A stretch of 64,000 nt of DNA from Gammaproteobacteria bacterium. GTDB lineage: Bacteria; Pseudomonadota; Gammaproteobacteria; Ga0077536. Position numbers and translations under genes: made by a program. The notes under the pieces are model-generated. The model was given only the letters and a program-made list of their open reading frames with translations, did no database searches and was not told the origin of the DNA. The stretch covers positions 1 to 64,000 of the forward strand of contig JADLGE010000083.1 in the NCBI GenBank assembly GCA_020849475.1, written 5' to 3'. Position 1 is the first letter of the stretch; the number at the start of each line of letters is the position of its first letter. Positions 19,716 through 33,864 of this stretch are shown piece after piece.

Positions 19716-20906
19716 TCAGTCCTGTGGCGCGGCGTCCAGTGCCGCGCCGGGGGCGCGCAGCGCGGCGACCAACCACACCAGGCACAGCCCGGCGCAGACC
19801 GCCGGCACCAGGGCGAAGCCGAGGCGGCCTGCAACGAAGCCGCCCAGCGTGCCGCCGATGAACATGCCGAGGAACTGGAAGGTCGCGTAGGCGCCGAGCG
19901 CAGTGCCTTTGTAGGCCGGCGGCGCTACCCGTGAGATGAGGCTCGGCAAGGAAGATTCAAGGAAGTTGAAGGCGGTGAAGAACACCGTCAGGGCAATGTA
20001 GGTGCCGACTCGCTGGTGCCAGGTCAGCCACAGCAGGATCTCCGCCACGCACAGCATGGCGATGGCCGAGCAGGAGACTTTCATCAACCAGCCCGGCCGC
20101 ATGGACAGGCGAATCAGCGGCGCGACCAACACGATCGAGGCCAGCAGCACCGGCAGGTAGACGGTGTAATGGCGGGCGGTGGGCAGACCCAGGCCCTCAC
20201 GCAAATCGACCGGAATGGCGACAAAGCTTGCCGCCAGCACCAGGTGCAAGGCCAGCACACCGAAGTACAGCACGCGCAATTGTGGTGCAGTGACCGCGGC
20301 CCACGAGATGCGCGAGCTGCGTTGCGCCTGCGCGGCGGGTGAAGGCACCACGTAGAACAGCACCGGCAGGGCCAATGCGCCGGCCAGACCCGAGGCAATG
20401 AACAAGCCGTTCAGGCCGACCGCGCCATCGATGATCGGACCCACCACGAAGGCCACCGAGAACGCGATGCCGATGCTTATGCCGATGATGGCCATGACCT
20501 TGGTTCGCTGCGATTCGCGGGTCAGGTCGGCCGCCAGCGCGAGGGTCGCGCCCGACACCGCGCCCGCGCCCTGCACGGCGCGGCCGATCAAGACCGGCAA
20601 AATATGATGGGCAAACGCCGCGATGCACGAGCCGAGCGTAAATATGACGAGCCCCATGGCGATGACCGGCTTGCGGCCCAGGCGGTCGGACAGCGTGCCG
20701 AAAGGGATCTGCAGGCAGGCCTGGGTCAGGCCGTAGATGCCGAGCGTCAGTCCGACCATGAACGGCGTGGCGCCGGCCAGTTGATTGGCATACAGCGCCA
20801 GCACCGGCACCAGCATGAAAAGGCCGAGCATGCGCAGAAAGAACACACCTGCGAGGGCGAAGGTGGCGTGGCGTTCGGCGGGGGTGAATGCAGTGCTGAT
20901 TGACAC
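19716..20906 (-). CDS. MFS transporter (YajR-like)
   Basis: 12-TM MFS protein, FGTLSDRLGRKPVIAMGL; conserved position between ssb and uvrA; GTG start inferred. Confidence 0.87.
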   Translation of the reverse strand: MSISTAFTPAERHATFALAGVFFLRMLGLFMLVPVLALYANQLAGATPFMVGLTLGIYGLTQACLQIPFGTLSDRLGRKPVIAMGLVIFTLGSCIAAFAHHILPVLIGRAVQGAGAVSGATLALAADLTRESQRTKVMAIIGISIGIAFSVAFVVGPIIDGAVGLNGLFIASGLAGALALPVLFYVVPSPAAQAQRSSRISWAAVTAPQLRVLYFGVLALHLVLAASFVAIPVDLREGLGLPTARHYTVYLPVLLASIVLVAPLIRLSMRPGWLMKVSCSAIAMLCVAEILLWLTWHQRVGTYIALTVFFTAFNFLESSLPSLISRVAPPAYKGTALGAYATFQFLGMFIGGTLGGFVAGRLGFALVPAVCAGLCLVWLVAALRAPGAALDAAPQD

Positions 20907-21010
20907 GGTTGAAACGAATTGAGCGCTGGTGAAAAAACGCCGTATAGTAATCGTTTGATCTTTGCCGGCGCCAGTCGCAGCCGCACGCCTTCGGAAGCCC
21001 ACAGTACTCC

Positions 21011-23872
<2,862 letters not shown>

Positions 23873-23889
23873 GGCAGCGGACGCCCGGC

Positions 23890-24531
23890 TTACATCGCGA
23901 GCTGCATGCCGAGCAGGTAGCCGTAGAGGATGACGATGGGGGCGACGGCCACCATGCCCATGGCGTGGCCGAACAGTTGCGCGAGGCCCTTGCCATTGCG
24001 GCGCGCATCGAGCCGCGCGCCAAAGTCCTGACCCAGACCGGCGGCGAGCGCCGGCAGCAAGGAACTCAAGCCGAGCAGCGCCAGGGCGCCGAGCAGGCCC
24101 GGCCACAGGCTGGCGCTGACCGCGCCCAGGTAATCGGCGAACCACGCGAATAGCAGCGCCACCGCGCCCATGCCTTGCAGCGCGTCGAGCAGCCCGGGTC
24201 GAGCCGACGGCAGCAGCATGGGCGCGACGACACGGGCCAGCAACACGGCGAGGAGCCATGCGCCCCCGCGCAGCGCATCGGCCGGCATGAGCGTGTCGAA
24301 GGACGGCGCGGCGCGAAAGCCGAACAGCGCCGGGTAGGCGAACAGCACCGCCGTCACGATCACGGCGCCACGCCACAGCGGCGCGCCGAGGCGCTGCCAC
24401 AGGCCCGGCATGCGCGGATGGTCATGGGCGAGTCGCGCCAGTCGACGCGTCAGCCATAGTTCGAGACACACGCCCGCCACCAGCACCGCCATGAGGTCGA
24501 GCATTCCTATCGACGGTGACAAGGGCAACAT
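23890..24531 (-). CDS. Conserved integral membrane protein
   Basis: Multi-TM ORF MLPLSPSIGMLDLMAVLVAGVCLELWLTRRLARLAHDHP. Confidence 0.72.
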   Translation of the reverse strand: MLPLSPSIGMLDLMAVLVAGVCLELWLTRRLARLAHDHPRMPGLWQRLGAPLWRGAVIVTAVLFAYPALFGFRAAPSFDTLMPADALRGGAWLLAVLLARVVAPMLLPSARPGLLDALQGMGAVALLFAWFADYLGAVSASLWPGLLGALALLGLSSLLPALAAGLGQDFGARLDARRNGKGLAQLFGHAMGMVAVAPIVILYGYLLGMQLAM

Positions 24532-24608
24532 GCGTCGGGCCTCAGTGCGTCGGCGCAAACGAATCAAGTATCATGCCGCCCATCCCCGACCTTACAGGTA
24601 TCCACTGA

Positions 24609-25547
24609 ATGTCCGTCCTGATCTGCGGCTCGCTTGCGTTCGATAACATCATGGTGTTCCAGGACCGGTTCAAGAACCACATCCTGCCCGACAAGATCCA
24701 CATCCTGAACGGGTCCTTCCTGGTGCCGGAACTGCGCCGCGAATTCGGCGGCTGCGCCGGCAACATTGCCTACAACCTGAAACTGCTCGGTGGCGCGCCC
24801 CTCATCATGGGCACGGTCGGTATCGACTTCGCACCCTATGCAAGCTGGTTGAAAGGGCAGGGCATCGAGACCCGCTGCATCAGCACCATCGATCAATCCT
24901 TGACCGCGCAGGCCTTCATCACCACCGATCTCGATGACAACCAGATCACGGCCTTCCATCCCGGCGCGATGAATTTCTCGGCCAGCAACAAAGTGGCCGA
25001 CGCCGGCGCGGTTGAGCTCGGCATCATTGCGCCCGATGGCCGTGACGGCATGCTCGCACACGCTAGGCAGATGCACGAGGCCGGCATTCCTTTCATTTTC
25101 GACCCGGGCCAGGGCATGCCGATGTTCGACGGCGATGATTTGAAAGCGTTCATCGACATCGCCACCTGGGTGACGGTCAACGATTACGAGTCGGAATTGA
25201 TGCAGGAGCGCACCGGCCTGTCGCCCGAGGCGATCGCCGAAAGAGTCGAGGCTTGCATCGTCACGCGCGGCGGTGAAGGCTCCAACATCTATACCGGCGG
25301 CGGCCGCATCGACATTCCGAGTGCCAAGCCGGCCAGCCTCACCGATCCGACAGGCTGTGGCGATGCCTATCGCGCCGGTCTGCTGTATGGCCTGGTCAAC
25401 AAGCTGCCGTGGGAAACCACCGGTCGCATCGCGTCGCTGCTCGGCGCCATCAAGATTGCCCACGCCGGCACCCAGAACCACTACTTCACGCGCGATGAAT
25501 TCGCGGCGCGTTATGCGGCGGAGTTTGGCGCCAAGCTCGACTGGTAG
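24609..25547 (+). CDS. PfkB-family carbohydrate/nucleoside kinase
   Basis: ICGSLAFDNIMVF, GGCAGNIAYNLKLLGG, DPTGCGDAYRAGLLYGL. Confidence 0.93.
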   Translation: MSVLICGSLAFDNIMVFQDRFKNHILPDKIHILNGSFLVPELRREFGGCAGNIAYNLKLLGGAPLIMGTVGIDFAPYASWLKGQGIETRCISTIDQSLTAQAFITTDLDDNQITAFHPGAMNFSASNKVADAGAVELGIIAPDGRDGMLAHARQMHEAGIPFIFDPGQGMPMFDGDDLKAFIDIATWVTVNDYESELMQERTGLSPEAIAERVEACIVTRGGEGSNIYTGGGRIDIPSAKPASLTDPTGCGDAYRAGLLYGLVNKLPWETTGRIASLLGAIKIAHAGTQNHYFTRDEFAARYAAEFGAKLDW

Positions 25548-25550
25548 CTT

Positions 25551-27572
25551 TCACTTCAGCGCGCGCAGGAAGTCATCGATGGAGGTCGCCGGCGCGCTGC
25601 AGTGCGTGCCGCGACACACGTAGGCGGTGACCGTGGCGCCCGCCTGCGCCGCGCGTGAGTCGAGAATGCCGGGCAGCGCTTTCTCATCGCTGGGGATGGC
25701 GTAACAGGTGATGTCCGACCCCGCGAGCTGTGCGAGCCGTGCCCGCCATTGATCCATCTCACGGTGGTCGTCGCCGCGCAGCAGCACATGGGGCGGCGCG
25801 CTGGCATGGCGAAAATTCGCGCCGAGCGCACTGGCGTGGGCCGGCGGCGCGCGATGCGCGGCCTGCATCGCCGCTTCGAGCGCGCGCTCGGCGGCGCGTT
25901 GATAGCGTGCATCACCGACCAGGTGCGCAAGCTCCAGCAGCGCCGTGGCGCTCATCACGTTGCCCGACGGCAGGGCGTCATCACTGAAGCTGCGCACGCG
26001 CACCAGCAGTGCTTCGTGATCGCGCGCGGTGAAATAAAAGCCGCCGCGCTGCTCATCCTCGAACTGCGTCAGCAGCACGTCGGCCAGCGCCACGGCGAAT
26101 TCAAGATCGCCGCGCCGCCAGCGGCAGTTCAGCAATTCCACAGTGGCCGCCAACATGAAGCCGTGGTCATCGAGATAGCCCGGCACGCTCGCCACGCCGT
26201 GGCGACTGGTGGCAAGCAAGCGGCCGTCGCGCCAGTGATGCTGGATGATGAAATCGAACGCACGCTCGGCGGCGGCGATGAAATCCGTTCGCGACAGCAG
26301 ACGACCGGCGCTGGCCAGCGCACGTATGGTGAGCGCGTTCCATGAAGTGAGGATCTTGTCGTCGCGGGCCGGCGCCACGCGGCTGGCGCGTGCGGCGTGG
26401 AGCTTGCGCAACTGCGCAAGCGTGGTGGCCGAGGGCGGCGTGAGCGGCTGGTTGCTGCCCGGCGCAGGGCGGCGCAAATGCCAGCGGCCTTCGAAATTGG
26501 CGGCGCCGGCCAGGCCATATTGTTCGGCAAACCCAGCGTAGTCGGCGCCCAGCAGGCTTTGCACTTCGTCGCGCGTCCACACGTAGTAGCTGCCTTCCTC
26601 ACCCGCCGCGTCGGCGTCGATGCTGGAATGGAAGCCGCCGCGCGCATCCTGCATGTCGGAAATCAGCCACTCGGCCGTCGCGCAGGCCACGGCCTGCACA
26701 TCGTCGAGTCCACGCTGCGCACCGACCTGTGCATAGAGACCGAGCAGTGCGGCGTTGTCGTAAAGCATTTTTTCGAAATGCGGAATCGACCAGTGCGCGT
26801 CGGTTGAATAGCGATAGAAGCCGCCGCCGACATGGTCCATGAGGCCGCCGGCCGCCATCGCGCGCAGACTGAATTCAACCAGGGGTGCGTGGTCGGTGAG
26901 CAGCAAGGCCAGCGCTTCGGGATGAGGGAATTTCGGTGCGCCGCCGAAGCCGCCGTGGCGGGTATCGAAGCTTTGGCGAAACTGCATGACGGCGCGCGCC
27001 ATGAGCGCCGGTTCGAAGCCGGCCGATTCATCCTCGGCGCCGGCCAGTTGCGCGTCGAGCGCGGCGCGCATGTTGTGCTTGAAGTCCGCCATCTCGCCGC
27101 CGCGTTCGCGATAGGCCTGCGCCACCCTTTGCAGCACATCGGCAAACCCCGGCCGGCCGTGACGCGGCGTATTGGGGAAATAGGTGCCGCCGAAATAAGG
27201 CATCTGGTCGTCGGGCGTCAGGAACATGGTCAGCGGCCAGCCGCCGTTGGCCTGGGTCAGCAACTGGTGCGCGGCCTGGTAGATCTTGTCGAGGTCCGGG
27301 CGCTCTTCGCGGTCGACCTTGATGTTGATGAACAGGCGGTTCATGAGCGCGGCGATGTCGGCGTCCTCGAATGACTCGTGGGCCATGACATGGCACCAGT
27401 GACAGGCCGAGTAGCCGATGGACAGCAGTATCGGCTTGTTCTCGGCGCGTGCCCGCGCCAGCGCGTCCTCGCCCCAGGGGTACCAGTCGACGGGGTTGTC
27501 TGCGTGTTGCAGGAGGTAGGGGCTGGTGGCGTCGTGCAGGCGGTTCATGGCGCGGATTTCGGGCTCAAGCAA
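25551..27572 (-). CDS. Thioredoxin-domain (DUF255/YyaL-type) protein
   Basis: [48 protein letters not shown]. Confidence 0.93.
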   Translation of the reverse strand: MLEPEIRAMNRLHDATSPYLLQHADNPVDWYPWGEDALARARAENKPILLSIGYSACHWCHVMAHESFEDADIAALMNRLFINIKVDREERPDLDKIYQAAHQLLTQANGGWPLTMFLTPDDQMPYFGGTYFPNTPRHGRPGFADVLQRVAQAYRERGGEMADFKHNMRAALDAQLAGAEDESAGFEPALMARAVMQFRQSFDTRHGGFGGAPKFPHPEALALLLTDHAPLVEFSLRAMAAGGLMDHVGGGFYRYSTDAHWSIPHFEKMLYDNAALLGLYAQVGAQRGLDDVQAVACATAEWLISDMQDARGGFHSSIDADAAGEEGSYYVWTRDEVQSLLGADYAGFAEQYGLAGAANFEGRWHLRRPAPGSNQPLTPPSATTLAQLRKLHAARASRVAPARDDKILTSWNALTIRALASAGRLLSRTDFIAAAERAFDFIIQHHWRDGRLLATSRHGVASVPGYLDDHGFMLAATVELLNCRWRRGDLEFAVALADVLLTQFEDEQRGGFYFTARDHEALLVRVRSFSDDALPSGNVMSATALLELAHLVGDARYQRAAERALEAAMQAAHRAPPAHASALGANFRHASAPPHVLLRGDDHREMDQWRARLAQLAGSDITCYAIPSDEKALPGILDSRAAQAGATVTAYVCRGTHCSAPATSIDDFLRALK

Positions 27573-27668
27573 GGGGGCGCAACGCTATCACGTCGGGCGC
27601 CGCCGAGTCCGCCTCCCGGCGCTTCGAACAGTGCATAATGGCGGCCGGTTGCTGTGACGTCTCTGGCC

Positions 27669-28457
27669 ATGATTCCGTTTCCTCCTATCGATCCCGTCGC
27701 TTTCACGCTCGGCCCCGTCGCCGTGCACTGGTACGGCCTGTCCTACATCGTCGGCATCGGCCTCGGCTGGGGCCTGCTGCACGACCGCGCCGGGCGCAGC
27801 AACGGGCGCTGGACGCGCGACCAGGTGGCGGATCTGGTGTTCTACGCGGCCCTGGGCGGCGTACTCGGCGGCCGCATCGGTTACATCCTGTTCTACAACC
27901 TGCACACCTATCTTTCACAGCCCTTGTCGATACTCGCGGTGTGGCGCGGTGGCATGTCTTTCCACGGTGGCGCCATTGGGCTGTCGCTGGCCTTGGCATG
28001 GTTCGCGCGCGCCAATCAGCGCAGTTTCCTCGAGGTCGCGGACTTCCTGGTGCCGGTCGTGCCGATAGGGCTCGGGCTCGGCCGCATCGCCAATTTCGTC
28101 AATCAAGAGCTATGGGGCGCCGCCACCAGCCAGCCATGGGGGGTGCTGTTCACCAACCCCGCCGCCGGCGGCGTCGCGCGCCATCCGACCCAGTTGTATG
28201 AAGCGTTCCTCGAAGGACTGGTGCTGTTCCTGATCCTGAACGCGGTCGCGCGCAAGCCGCACGCCCATGGCACGGTGATGGCGTGGTTTCTCATGCTCTA
28301 CGCCGTATTCCGTTTCACCATCGAGTTCGTGCGCGAACCGGACGCGCATATTGGCTACCTGGCTTTCAACTGGCTGACCATGGGGCAGTTGCTGTCATTG
28401 CCGATGTTCATCATCGGCGCGGTAATGCTGGTCGCGGTCAGCAATCGCAAGGGGTAG
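27669..28457 (+). CDS. lgt: Prolipoprotein diacylglyceryl transferase
   Basis: VAVHWYGLSYIVGI, GGRIGYILFYN, WRGGMSFHGGAIG, GRIANFVNQELWG. Confidence 0.96.
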   Translation: MIPFPPIDPVAFTLGPVAVHWYGLSYIVGIGLGWGLLHDRAGRSNGRWTRDQVADLVFYAALGGVLGGRIGYILFYNLHTYLSQPLSILAVWRGGMSFHGGAIGLSLALAWFARANQRSFLEVADFLVPVVPIGLGLGRIANFVNQELWGAATSQPWGVLFTNPAAGGVARHPTQLYEAFLEGLVLFLILNAVARKPHAHGTVMAWFLMLYAVFRFTIEFVREPDAHIGYLAFNWLTMGQLLSLPMFIIGAVMLVAVSNRKG

Positions 28458-28463
28458 ACGAGG

Positions 28464-29258
28464 ATGCAGGCGTATCTCGATCTTCTGCGCCATGTGCGCG
28501 AGCACGGCGTGCGCAAAACGGACCGCACCGGCACTGGCACCTTGAGTGTTTTCGGCCACCAGATGCGTTTCGATTTGAGCCGTGGCTTTCCGCTGCTGAC
28601 CACCAAGAAGCTGCATTTGAATTCGATCATCCATGAACTGATCTGGTTCTTGCGTGGCGAGTCGAATGTCGCCTACCTGCGCGAGCACGGTGTGTCGATC
28701 TGGGACGAGTGGGCCGATGCCGCCGGCGAACTCGGGCCGGTCTATGGTGTGCAATGGCGTTCGTGGCCGCGTGCCGATGGCGGCGCCATCGATCAGATCA
28801 CTGAAGTCATCGACGCCATCAAGCGTACGCCCGATTCGCGACGGCTGGTGGTGAGCGCGTGGAACGTCGCCGACATTCCGCGCATGGCGCTCGCGCCCTG
28901 TCATGCCCTATTCCAGTTCTACGTGGCCGACGGTCGCCTGTCCTGCCAGATGTATCAGCGCAGCGCCGACATCTTCTTGGGCGTGCCCTTCAACATCGCG
29001 TCCTACGCCTTGCTGACACTCATGATTGCGCAGGTGTGTGAACTCGAAGCGGGCGACTTCGTGCACACCCTGGGCGATGCCCACATCTATCTCAATCACC
29101 TGCAACAGACCGATCTGCAGCTGACGCGCACGCCCTATCCCGCGCCTCGCATGGTGCTGAACCCGGCGGTGCGGTCCATCTTTGATTTCAAGCGTGAAGA
29201 CTTCGTGCTGGAAGATTACCAATGTCATCCGCATATCGCCGCGCCGGTCGCGGTGTGA
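28464..29258 (+). CDS. thyA: Thymidylate synthase
   Basis: [45 protein letters not shown]. Confidence 0.98.
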   Translation: MQAYLDLLRHVREHGVRKTDRTGTGTLSVFGHQMRFDLSRGFPLLTTKKLHLNSIIHELIWFLRGESNVAYLREHGVSIWDEWADAAGELGPVYGVQWRSWPRADGGAIDQITEVIDAIKRTPDSRRLVVSAWNVADIPRMALAPCHALFQFYVADGRLSCQMYQRSADIFLGVPFNIASYALLTLMIAQVCELEAGDFVHTLGDAHIYLNHLQQTDLQLTRTPYPAPRMVLNPAVRSIFDFKREDFVLEDYQCHPHIAAPVAV

Positions 29259-29274
29259 TGGCGGCGCGACGCGC

Positions 29275-29787
29275 GTGAAGCTGGCGCTGGTGGTGGCGAT
29301 GGCGCGCAATGGCGTCATCGGCCGTGAAGGCACTTTACCCTGGCATCTGCCGGCCGACCTGCAGCGCTTTCGCGCCATCACCATGGGCAAGCCAATCGTC
29401 ATGGGGCGACGCACCCACGAATCCATCGGTCGGCCCTTGCCGGGGCGGCGCAATATCATCTTGAGCAGTGCGCCCGATTACGTTGCGGCCGGCTGCGAAG
29501 TATTTGCCAGTCTGGACGCCGCGCTCACGGCGCTGGCCGCGGTCGACGAAGTGATGATCGTCGGCGGCGCGGCACTCTATGCCGAAGCGCTGCCGCGGGC
29601 CGCGCGCCTGTACCTCACCGACGTCGAGGCGACGCTCGACGGCGACGTGTTCTTTCCCGCCTTCGACCGCGCGCAGTGGCGCGAGGTCGCGCACGAGCCG
29701 CACGACGCGGATGAACGTAACGAACACGCTTACTGCTTTCGCGTGCTCGAACGCATCAGTCAAATGGCGCCGCCGTCGTCGACTTGA
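29275..29787 (+). CDS. folA: Dihydrofolate reductase
   Basis: LALVVAMARNGVIGREGTLPWHLPADLQRFRAITMGKPIVMGRRTHESIGRPLPGR; GTG start inferred. Confidence 0.94.
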   Translation: MKLALVVAMARNGVIGREGTLPWHLPADLQRFRAITMGKPIVMGRRTHESIGRPLPGRRNIILSSAPDYVAAGCEVFASLDAALTALAAVDEVMIVGGAALYAEALPRAARLYLTDVEATLDGDVFFPAFDRAQWREVAHEPHDADERNEHAYCFRVLERISQMAPPSST

Positions 29788-30592
29788 CCTGAAACAGGGC
29801 GCCGTCCTCGAGGCGCATGGCGGTCAGCTCGCCACCCCACACCGCGCCGGTATCCAGCGGATAGACGCGCAAGCTCTGCCATTCGGTCGCCGCCAGGCGC
29901 AGGGTCGACCAGTGACCGAACACGATGCGTAAATCACGACTGGCGCGCGCCGGCATGCGGAACCAGGGAATGAGACCGCTGTCGGCCGTGGGCTCGCCCT
30001 TGTCCTTGAGATCGATGCTGCCGTCGGCGCCGCAATAGCGAATGCGGGTCAGGCAATTGGTGATGTAGCGCAGGCGCGCATGGCCGCGCAGCGATGTCTG
30101 CCACTGGGCCGGTTCATCGCCATACATGTGCTGAAGGAAATCGACGAAGTCATCGCCACGCAGGACTTCTTCCACTTCACGCGCACAGGCCTGCGCGGTG
30201 GCGAGATCCCACTGCGGCGCCAGGCCGGCGTGCACCAGTGTGTAATCGAGCGTGGCATCGTGATGCAGCAGCGGCTGGCGACGCAGCCACGCCAGCATCG
30301 CGTCGCGGTCAGGCGCGTCGAGAATGTCGTCGAGCGTGTCGCGCCGCCGCGGCTTGATGCCCGGCACACAGGCGCAGGCCAACAGATGCAGGTCGTGATT
30401 GCCGAGCACCGTCACCACGCTTGCGCCGAGCGCCATCACGCTGCGCAGCACCGCGGCCGACTGCGGCCCGCGGTTGACCAGGTCGCCCACCAGCCACAGC
30501 CTGTCGCGCATTTCATTGAAGCTGACGGCTGCCAGCAGTGCCATGAGTTCGCGATGGCAGCCTTGCACATCGCCGATGGCATAGGTGGCCAT
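29756..30592 (-). CDS. apaH: Bis(5'-nucleosyl)-tetraphosphatase (symmetrical)
   Basis: MATYAIGDVQGCHREL, LWLVGDLVNRGPQS, VLGNHDLHLLA. Confidence 0.96.
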   Translation of the reverse strand: MATYAIGDVQGCHRELMALLAAVSFNEMRDRLWLVGDLVNRGPQSAAVLRSVMALGASVVTVLGNHDLHLLACACVPGIKPRRRDTLDDILDAPDRDAMLAWLRRQPLLHHDATLDYTLVHAGLAPQWDLATAQACAREVEEVLRGDDFVDFLQHMYGDEPAQWQTSLRGHARLRYITNCLTRIRYCGADGSIDLKDKGEPTADSGLIPWFRMPARASRDLRIVFGHWSTLRLAATEWQSLRVYPLDTGAVWGGELTAMRLEDGALFQVKSTTAAPFD

Positions 30593-30602
30593 GCGCGTGG
30601 CC

Positions 30603-30983
30603 TCAGTTGAGTACGCGCGGCACGGCCAGACGGAAGATGGGAATGGCCGCCGTGAATTGCTCGCCGTCGCTGGCCTTCATCTGGTAGCTGCCGCTCATGC
30701 TGCCCAAGGGCGTTTCGAGCACCGCGCCGCTGGTGTACTGAAAGGCCTTGCCCGGTTCAATCAACGGCTGCTGACCGACTACGCCATCGCCGTGCACTTC
30801 CTGCACGCGGCCGTTGGCATCGGTGATCAGCCAGTGGCGGCTGAGCAACTGCGCCGCCACCGTACCGGTGTTGGCGATGGTGATGGTGTAGGCGAAGGCG
30901 TAGCGATTGGCGGTCGGCTCGGATTGCTCTTCGAGATAGGTGCTCTGCGCGTTGACGCGGATGTTGTATTTGCTGTCGTTCAT
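30603..30983 (-). CDS. apaG: ApaG protein
   Basis: YLEEQSEPTANRYAFAYTITIANTGTVAAQLLSRHWLITDANG; adjacent to apaH. Confidence 0.95.
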   Translation of the reverse strand: MNDSKYNIRVNAQSTYLEEQSEPTANRYAFAYTITIANTGTVAAQLLSRHWLITDANGRVQEVHGDGVVGQQPLIEPGKAFQYTSGAVLETPLGSMSGSYQMKASDGEQFTAAIPIFRLAVPRVLN

Positions 30984-31049
30984 GCGGTGATTCCGTGGCT
31001 ATGGCGCCGGGCAATATGCGCCGGGCGCCATTGTAAGGGCCACGCCAGT

Positions 31050-32129
31050 TCAATAGCGCGCCATGACGTGCGTGGCGAAGTCGCGAAACACGCGGCGCGC
31101 GTGGTCCATTGGCGGCAGCAGCGTGATCTCGCGCAGGCCCGCTGCCTCGGCGTCTTTCAAGCGCGCGATGATCTGCTCGGGTTCGCCGGCCAGGATCCAG
31201 GTCTCGATGGCCTCGGGGGTGATGAAGCGCCGTTCCTCCGGCACCAGCCACGAGCAATGGCCTTCATGGATCTGAAGATAACGCTTGTGTTCGGGGGTCG
31301 ACATCTTGTCGACGTACGCACAGTACTCGTCCCACACATTGCGCACCGCCGGCGGCAGCGCCGAATCGTCGCCCGTCAGCTTCCAGTTCTCGTAGCAGTA
31401 GTGCAGCGCCGCTGCGACCTGCGAACCGCACTGGTCGATGACGCGTGGGCTGTTGAGCTTCTCGCCCGGCCCCAGCACCACCGCGCTGGTCAGCGCGGCG
31501 CTGTGGAAATCGGCTGGAAAGGCGCGCTTGACCTCGGCGGCGCCGGCACGCATGAGCTCGTAGCTTTGATGCACCAGCGCCGGCGGCTCGTTGAGCGCCG
31601 AGATGCGGCCGTCGCCGTAGGCGCCCGCGGCGCGCAGCGCGCCTGGACCATTGGCCGCCACCCAGATCGGGATCTCGTGGCTGATATCGATGAACTTGCG
31701 CTCGAGATGTAGAAAGCGGATGTCGCGGGTTTCGCCGTTCAAGCTGTACTCGACTTCATCGCCCGCCAGGAGGCCGCGCACCACGCGCAGGTATTCACGG
31801 AAGGGCTTGGGCTTCATTGGCTTCATGCCCATCACGCGCATGGCCGTGTGTCCGGTGCCGAGGCCGAGGAACACGCGTCCCGGCGCCAGTGCCGCGATGC
31901 TGGCAATGGAGTGGGCGGTGACCGGCGCGATGCGGGTCGGCGCGATGGACACTCCGGTGCCTATCTTGATGCGCGAGGTGTTGACCGCCGCCAGTGCCAG
32001 CACGGCGTAGCAGTCCGACCAGATCATCTGCGAGTCAGGCACCCAGCCATGGTCGTAGCCAAGGTCCTCGGCCAGCTTGATGAGCTGCCAGTCGTTGATA
32101 TGCGTGCCGATCATCGCGCCGAATTTCAT
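31050..32129 (-). CDS. LLM-class (luciferase-like) oxidoreductase
   Basis: LAEDLGYDHGWVPDSQMIWSDCYAVLALAAVNTSRIKIGTGVS, LGLGTGHTA. Confidence 0.86.
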   Translation of the reverse strand: MKFGAMIGTHINDWQLIKLAEDLGYDHGWVPDSQMIWSDCYAVLALAAVNTSRIKIGTGVSIAPTRIAPVTAHSIASIAALAPGRVFLGLGTGHTAMRVMGMKPMKPKPFREYLRVVRGLLAGDEVEYSLNGETRDIRFLHLERKFIDISHEIPIWVAANGPGALRAAGAYGDGRISALNEPPALVHQSYELMRAGAAEVKRAFPADFHSAALTSAVVLGPGEKLNSPRVIDQCGSQVAAALHYCYENWKLTGDDSALPPAVRNVWDEYCAYVDKMSTPEHKRYLQIHEGHCSWLVPEERRFITPEAIETWILAGEPEQIIARLKDAEAAGLREITLLPPMDHARRVFRDFATHVMARY

Positions 32130-32272
32130 GCTCGTCCCCTCAATTACCCGTGGTCGTTCCCCGCATCGTTTGCCATCGCGGGCGGGCGGTCAAGCATGGT
32201 GGCCGGTGATTGCCGCAGGGCTGGGCGGCTGCTAGGGTGCGGCGCCCGCCACTTTCATCACGAGCCCGACCC

Positions 32273-32923
32273 ATGTCCGAAAATTTGAGGCCGCGTCTGC
32301 AATTGCGCTCACCGCAAAGGAGGATGCGCATCGCACTGCTGCTGATAGTGCCGGCCGCCATTGCGTTCAACCTGTACGTGAGCAACATCGCGCTGTCGCG
32401 CGACATCGACGGCATCACCTTCGTGCAGCCGCCCGGTTGGAACTATCACACTGATACGGCCGTAATCCCCGACACGCGGCGTATCCATTTCAGCGCCGCC
32501 GGCCTCGCCAATGCCATACGCGACGAGCATGGCGTGCCCTTGTTCGTGACCACCAAGTACCCGGCCGACAAGGGCGGACTCAACCCGCTCATAGGCGTCA
32601 ATGTCTTCGCGCACAAGTCCGACGTGCAGCTCGCGCCGGAAAAATTACTGGAAGCGAAGCTCGCCGAAGTGCAGCGCGGTTCGAACAATGCGCTGGAAGT
32701 CATCGAGCCGATCACGGCACTGGGGCTGGCAACCCTGCCGGCGGCGCGCGTGGTGGTGAAAATCGTCGGTGGCAAGGAGGCCCAAGGGCTCAACCGCACG
32801 ACCGCCTATGCGCTGGTCGCCGGCCACCTGAGCTTCACCATCATTGCCTCGGACGCCGAGCAGGGCGAAGAAGCGATGAAGAGCGAACTCGACGATTTCG
32901 TTTCTTCGATTGCGGTCGATTGA
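32273..32923 (+). CDS. Hypothetical protein with N-terminal membrane anchor
   Basis: IALLLIVPAAIAFNLYVSNIAL TM segment; continuous 216-aa ORF. Confidence 0.65.
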   Translation: MSENLRPRLQLRSPQRRMRIALLLIVPAAIAFNLYVSNIALSRDIDGITFVQPPGWNYHTDTAVIPDTRRIHFSAAGLANAIRDEHGVPLFVTTKYPADKGGLNPLIGVNVFAHKSDVQLAPEKLLEAKLAEVQRGSNNALEVIEPITALGLATLPAARVVVKIVGGKEAQGLNRTTAYALVAGHLSFTIIASDAEQGEEAMKSELDDFVSSIAVD

Positions 32924-32938
32924 TCGTCATCGGGCCAC

Positions 32939-33208
32939 CTACAACGCTGTAATCAGATAGCCGCCGAGGATGACGGCGGTTACCACCGCCACCCATATTT
33001 CCGCCACCAGCCGCCACGGCATGGCGCCGCTCGACAGCTCCATGAAATGCAGGAACACCAGCCGCAGCTTGAACGCTGCAATCAGGATGATGGCGATGGT
33101 CGCGCTGCGCGCGGGTGCGTCGTTCTCGACCAGCACTGCGACCGTCAAAGTCGCGGCGAACAGGGCCAGCCACGCGCGCGTCATGGGCAGTTTGAACAGC
33201 GAATTCAT
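32939..33208 (-). CDS. Cytochrome c oxidase subunit IV / NorF-like small membrane protein
   Basis: MNSLFKLPMTRAWLALFAATLTVAVLVEN...IILIAAFKLRLVFLHFMEL; ATGA overlap with the preceding COX3-like gene. Confidence 0.75.
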   Translation of the reverse strand: MNSLFKLPMTRAWLALFAATLTVAVLVENDAPARSATIAIILIAAFKLRLVFLHFMELSSGAMPWRLVAEIWVAVVTAVILGGYLITAL

Positions 33209-33864
33209 GGTGTGTGCAACAGATACAGCATCGGGAACAGCACTAACCACAGCAAGTCGACCATGTGCCAGTAGCAGGCGCTCGACTCAATCCAGATCAC
33301 GTATCGGTCATCGAGATCATCGCTGCGACTCTTGGCCAGGCATACCGCCAGCACCATCATGCCGACCACGAAATGCAGGAAGTGCAGGCCCGTCAGCGCG
33401 AAGTAGAACATGAAGAAATCGTTGCTGAGCAGGGTGATGCCCGCCGCAATCTTGTGCCAGTACTCGACTATCTTGCTGACCGCGAAGCCGGCGCCGACCA
33501 GCATGCCGAGCGTGAGATAACGACTGACCGCCGCGCGCTGACCGAGACGCGCGCTGTGCACGGCCAGCGCCACCAGCCACGAACTCGTCAGCAGGATAAG
33601 GGTGTTGAGCACGCCGAGGCGCGGGTCGAGCGCCTGGCGTGACTGTTCGAACAGGGCGGGCGCCTTGCCGCGTTCAACCATGAACAACAGGAACAGCAGC
33701 GCGAAGAGCGTGATGTCGGCGCTTATGAAAAACCACACGCCCTCGTCACCGGCCAGCTTGCGCTGACCGGTGAACGATGCCGAGGCGTGCGGGTGGTCGT
33801 CAGGCCGATGCACCCACGGCCTTGCCGACGCCGGCGGCAGGGGTGTGTGCGTGCTCGGTTGCAC
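33205..33864 (-). CDS. Cytochrome c oxidase subunit III / NorE-like protein
   Basis: FYFALTGLHFLHFVVGMMVL, SACYWHMVDLLWLVLFPMLYLL. Confidence 0.83.
   Translation of the reverse strand: MQPSTHTPLPPASARPWVHRPDDHPHASASFTGQRKLAGDEGVWFFISADITLFALLFLLFMVERGKAPALFEQSRQALDPRLGVLNTLILLTSSWLVALAVHSARLGQRAAVSRYLTLGMLVGAGFAVSKIVEYWHKIAAGITLLSNDFFMFYFALTGLHFLHFVVGMMVLAVCLAKSRSDDLDDRYVIWIESSACYWHMVDLLWLVLFPMLYLLHTP

Noticed and set aside
31003-31029. GCGCCGGGC direct repeat/hairpin upstream of apaG
   Set aside because: Short GC-only repeat expected by chance at this base composition
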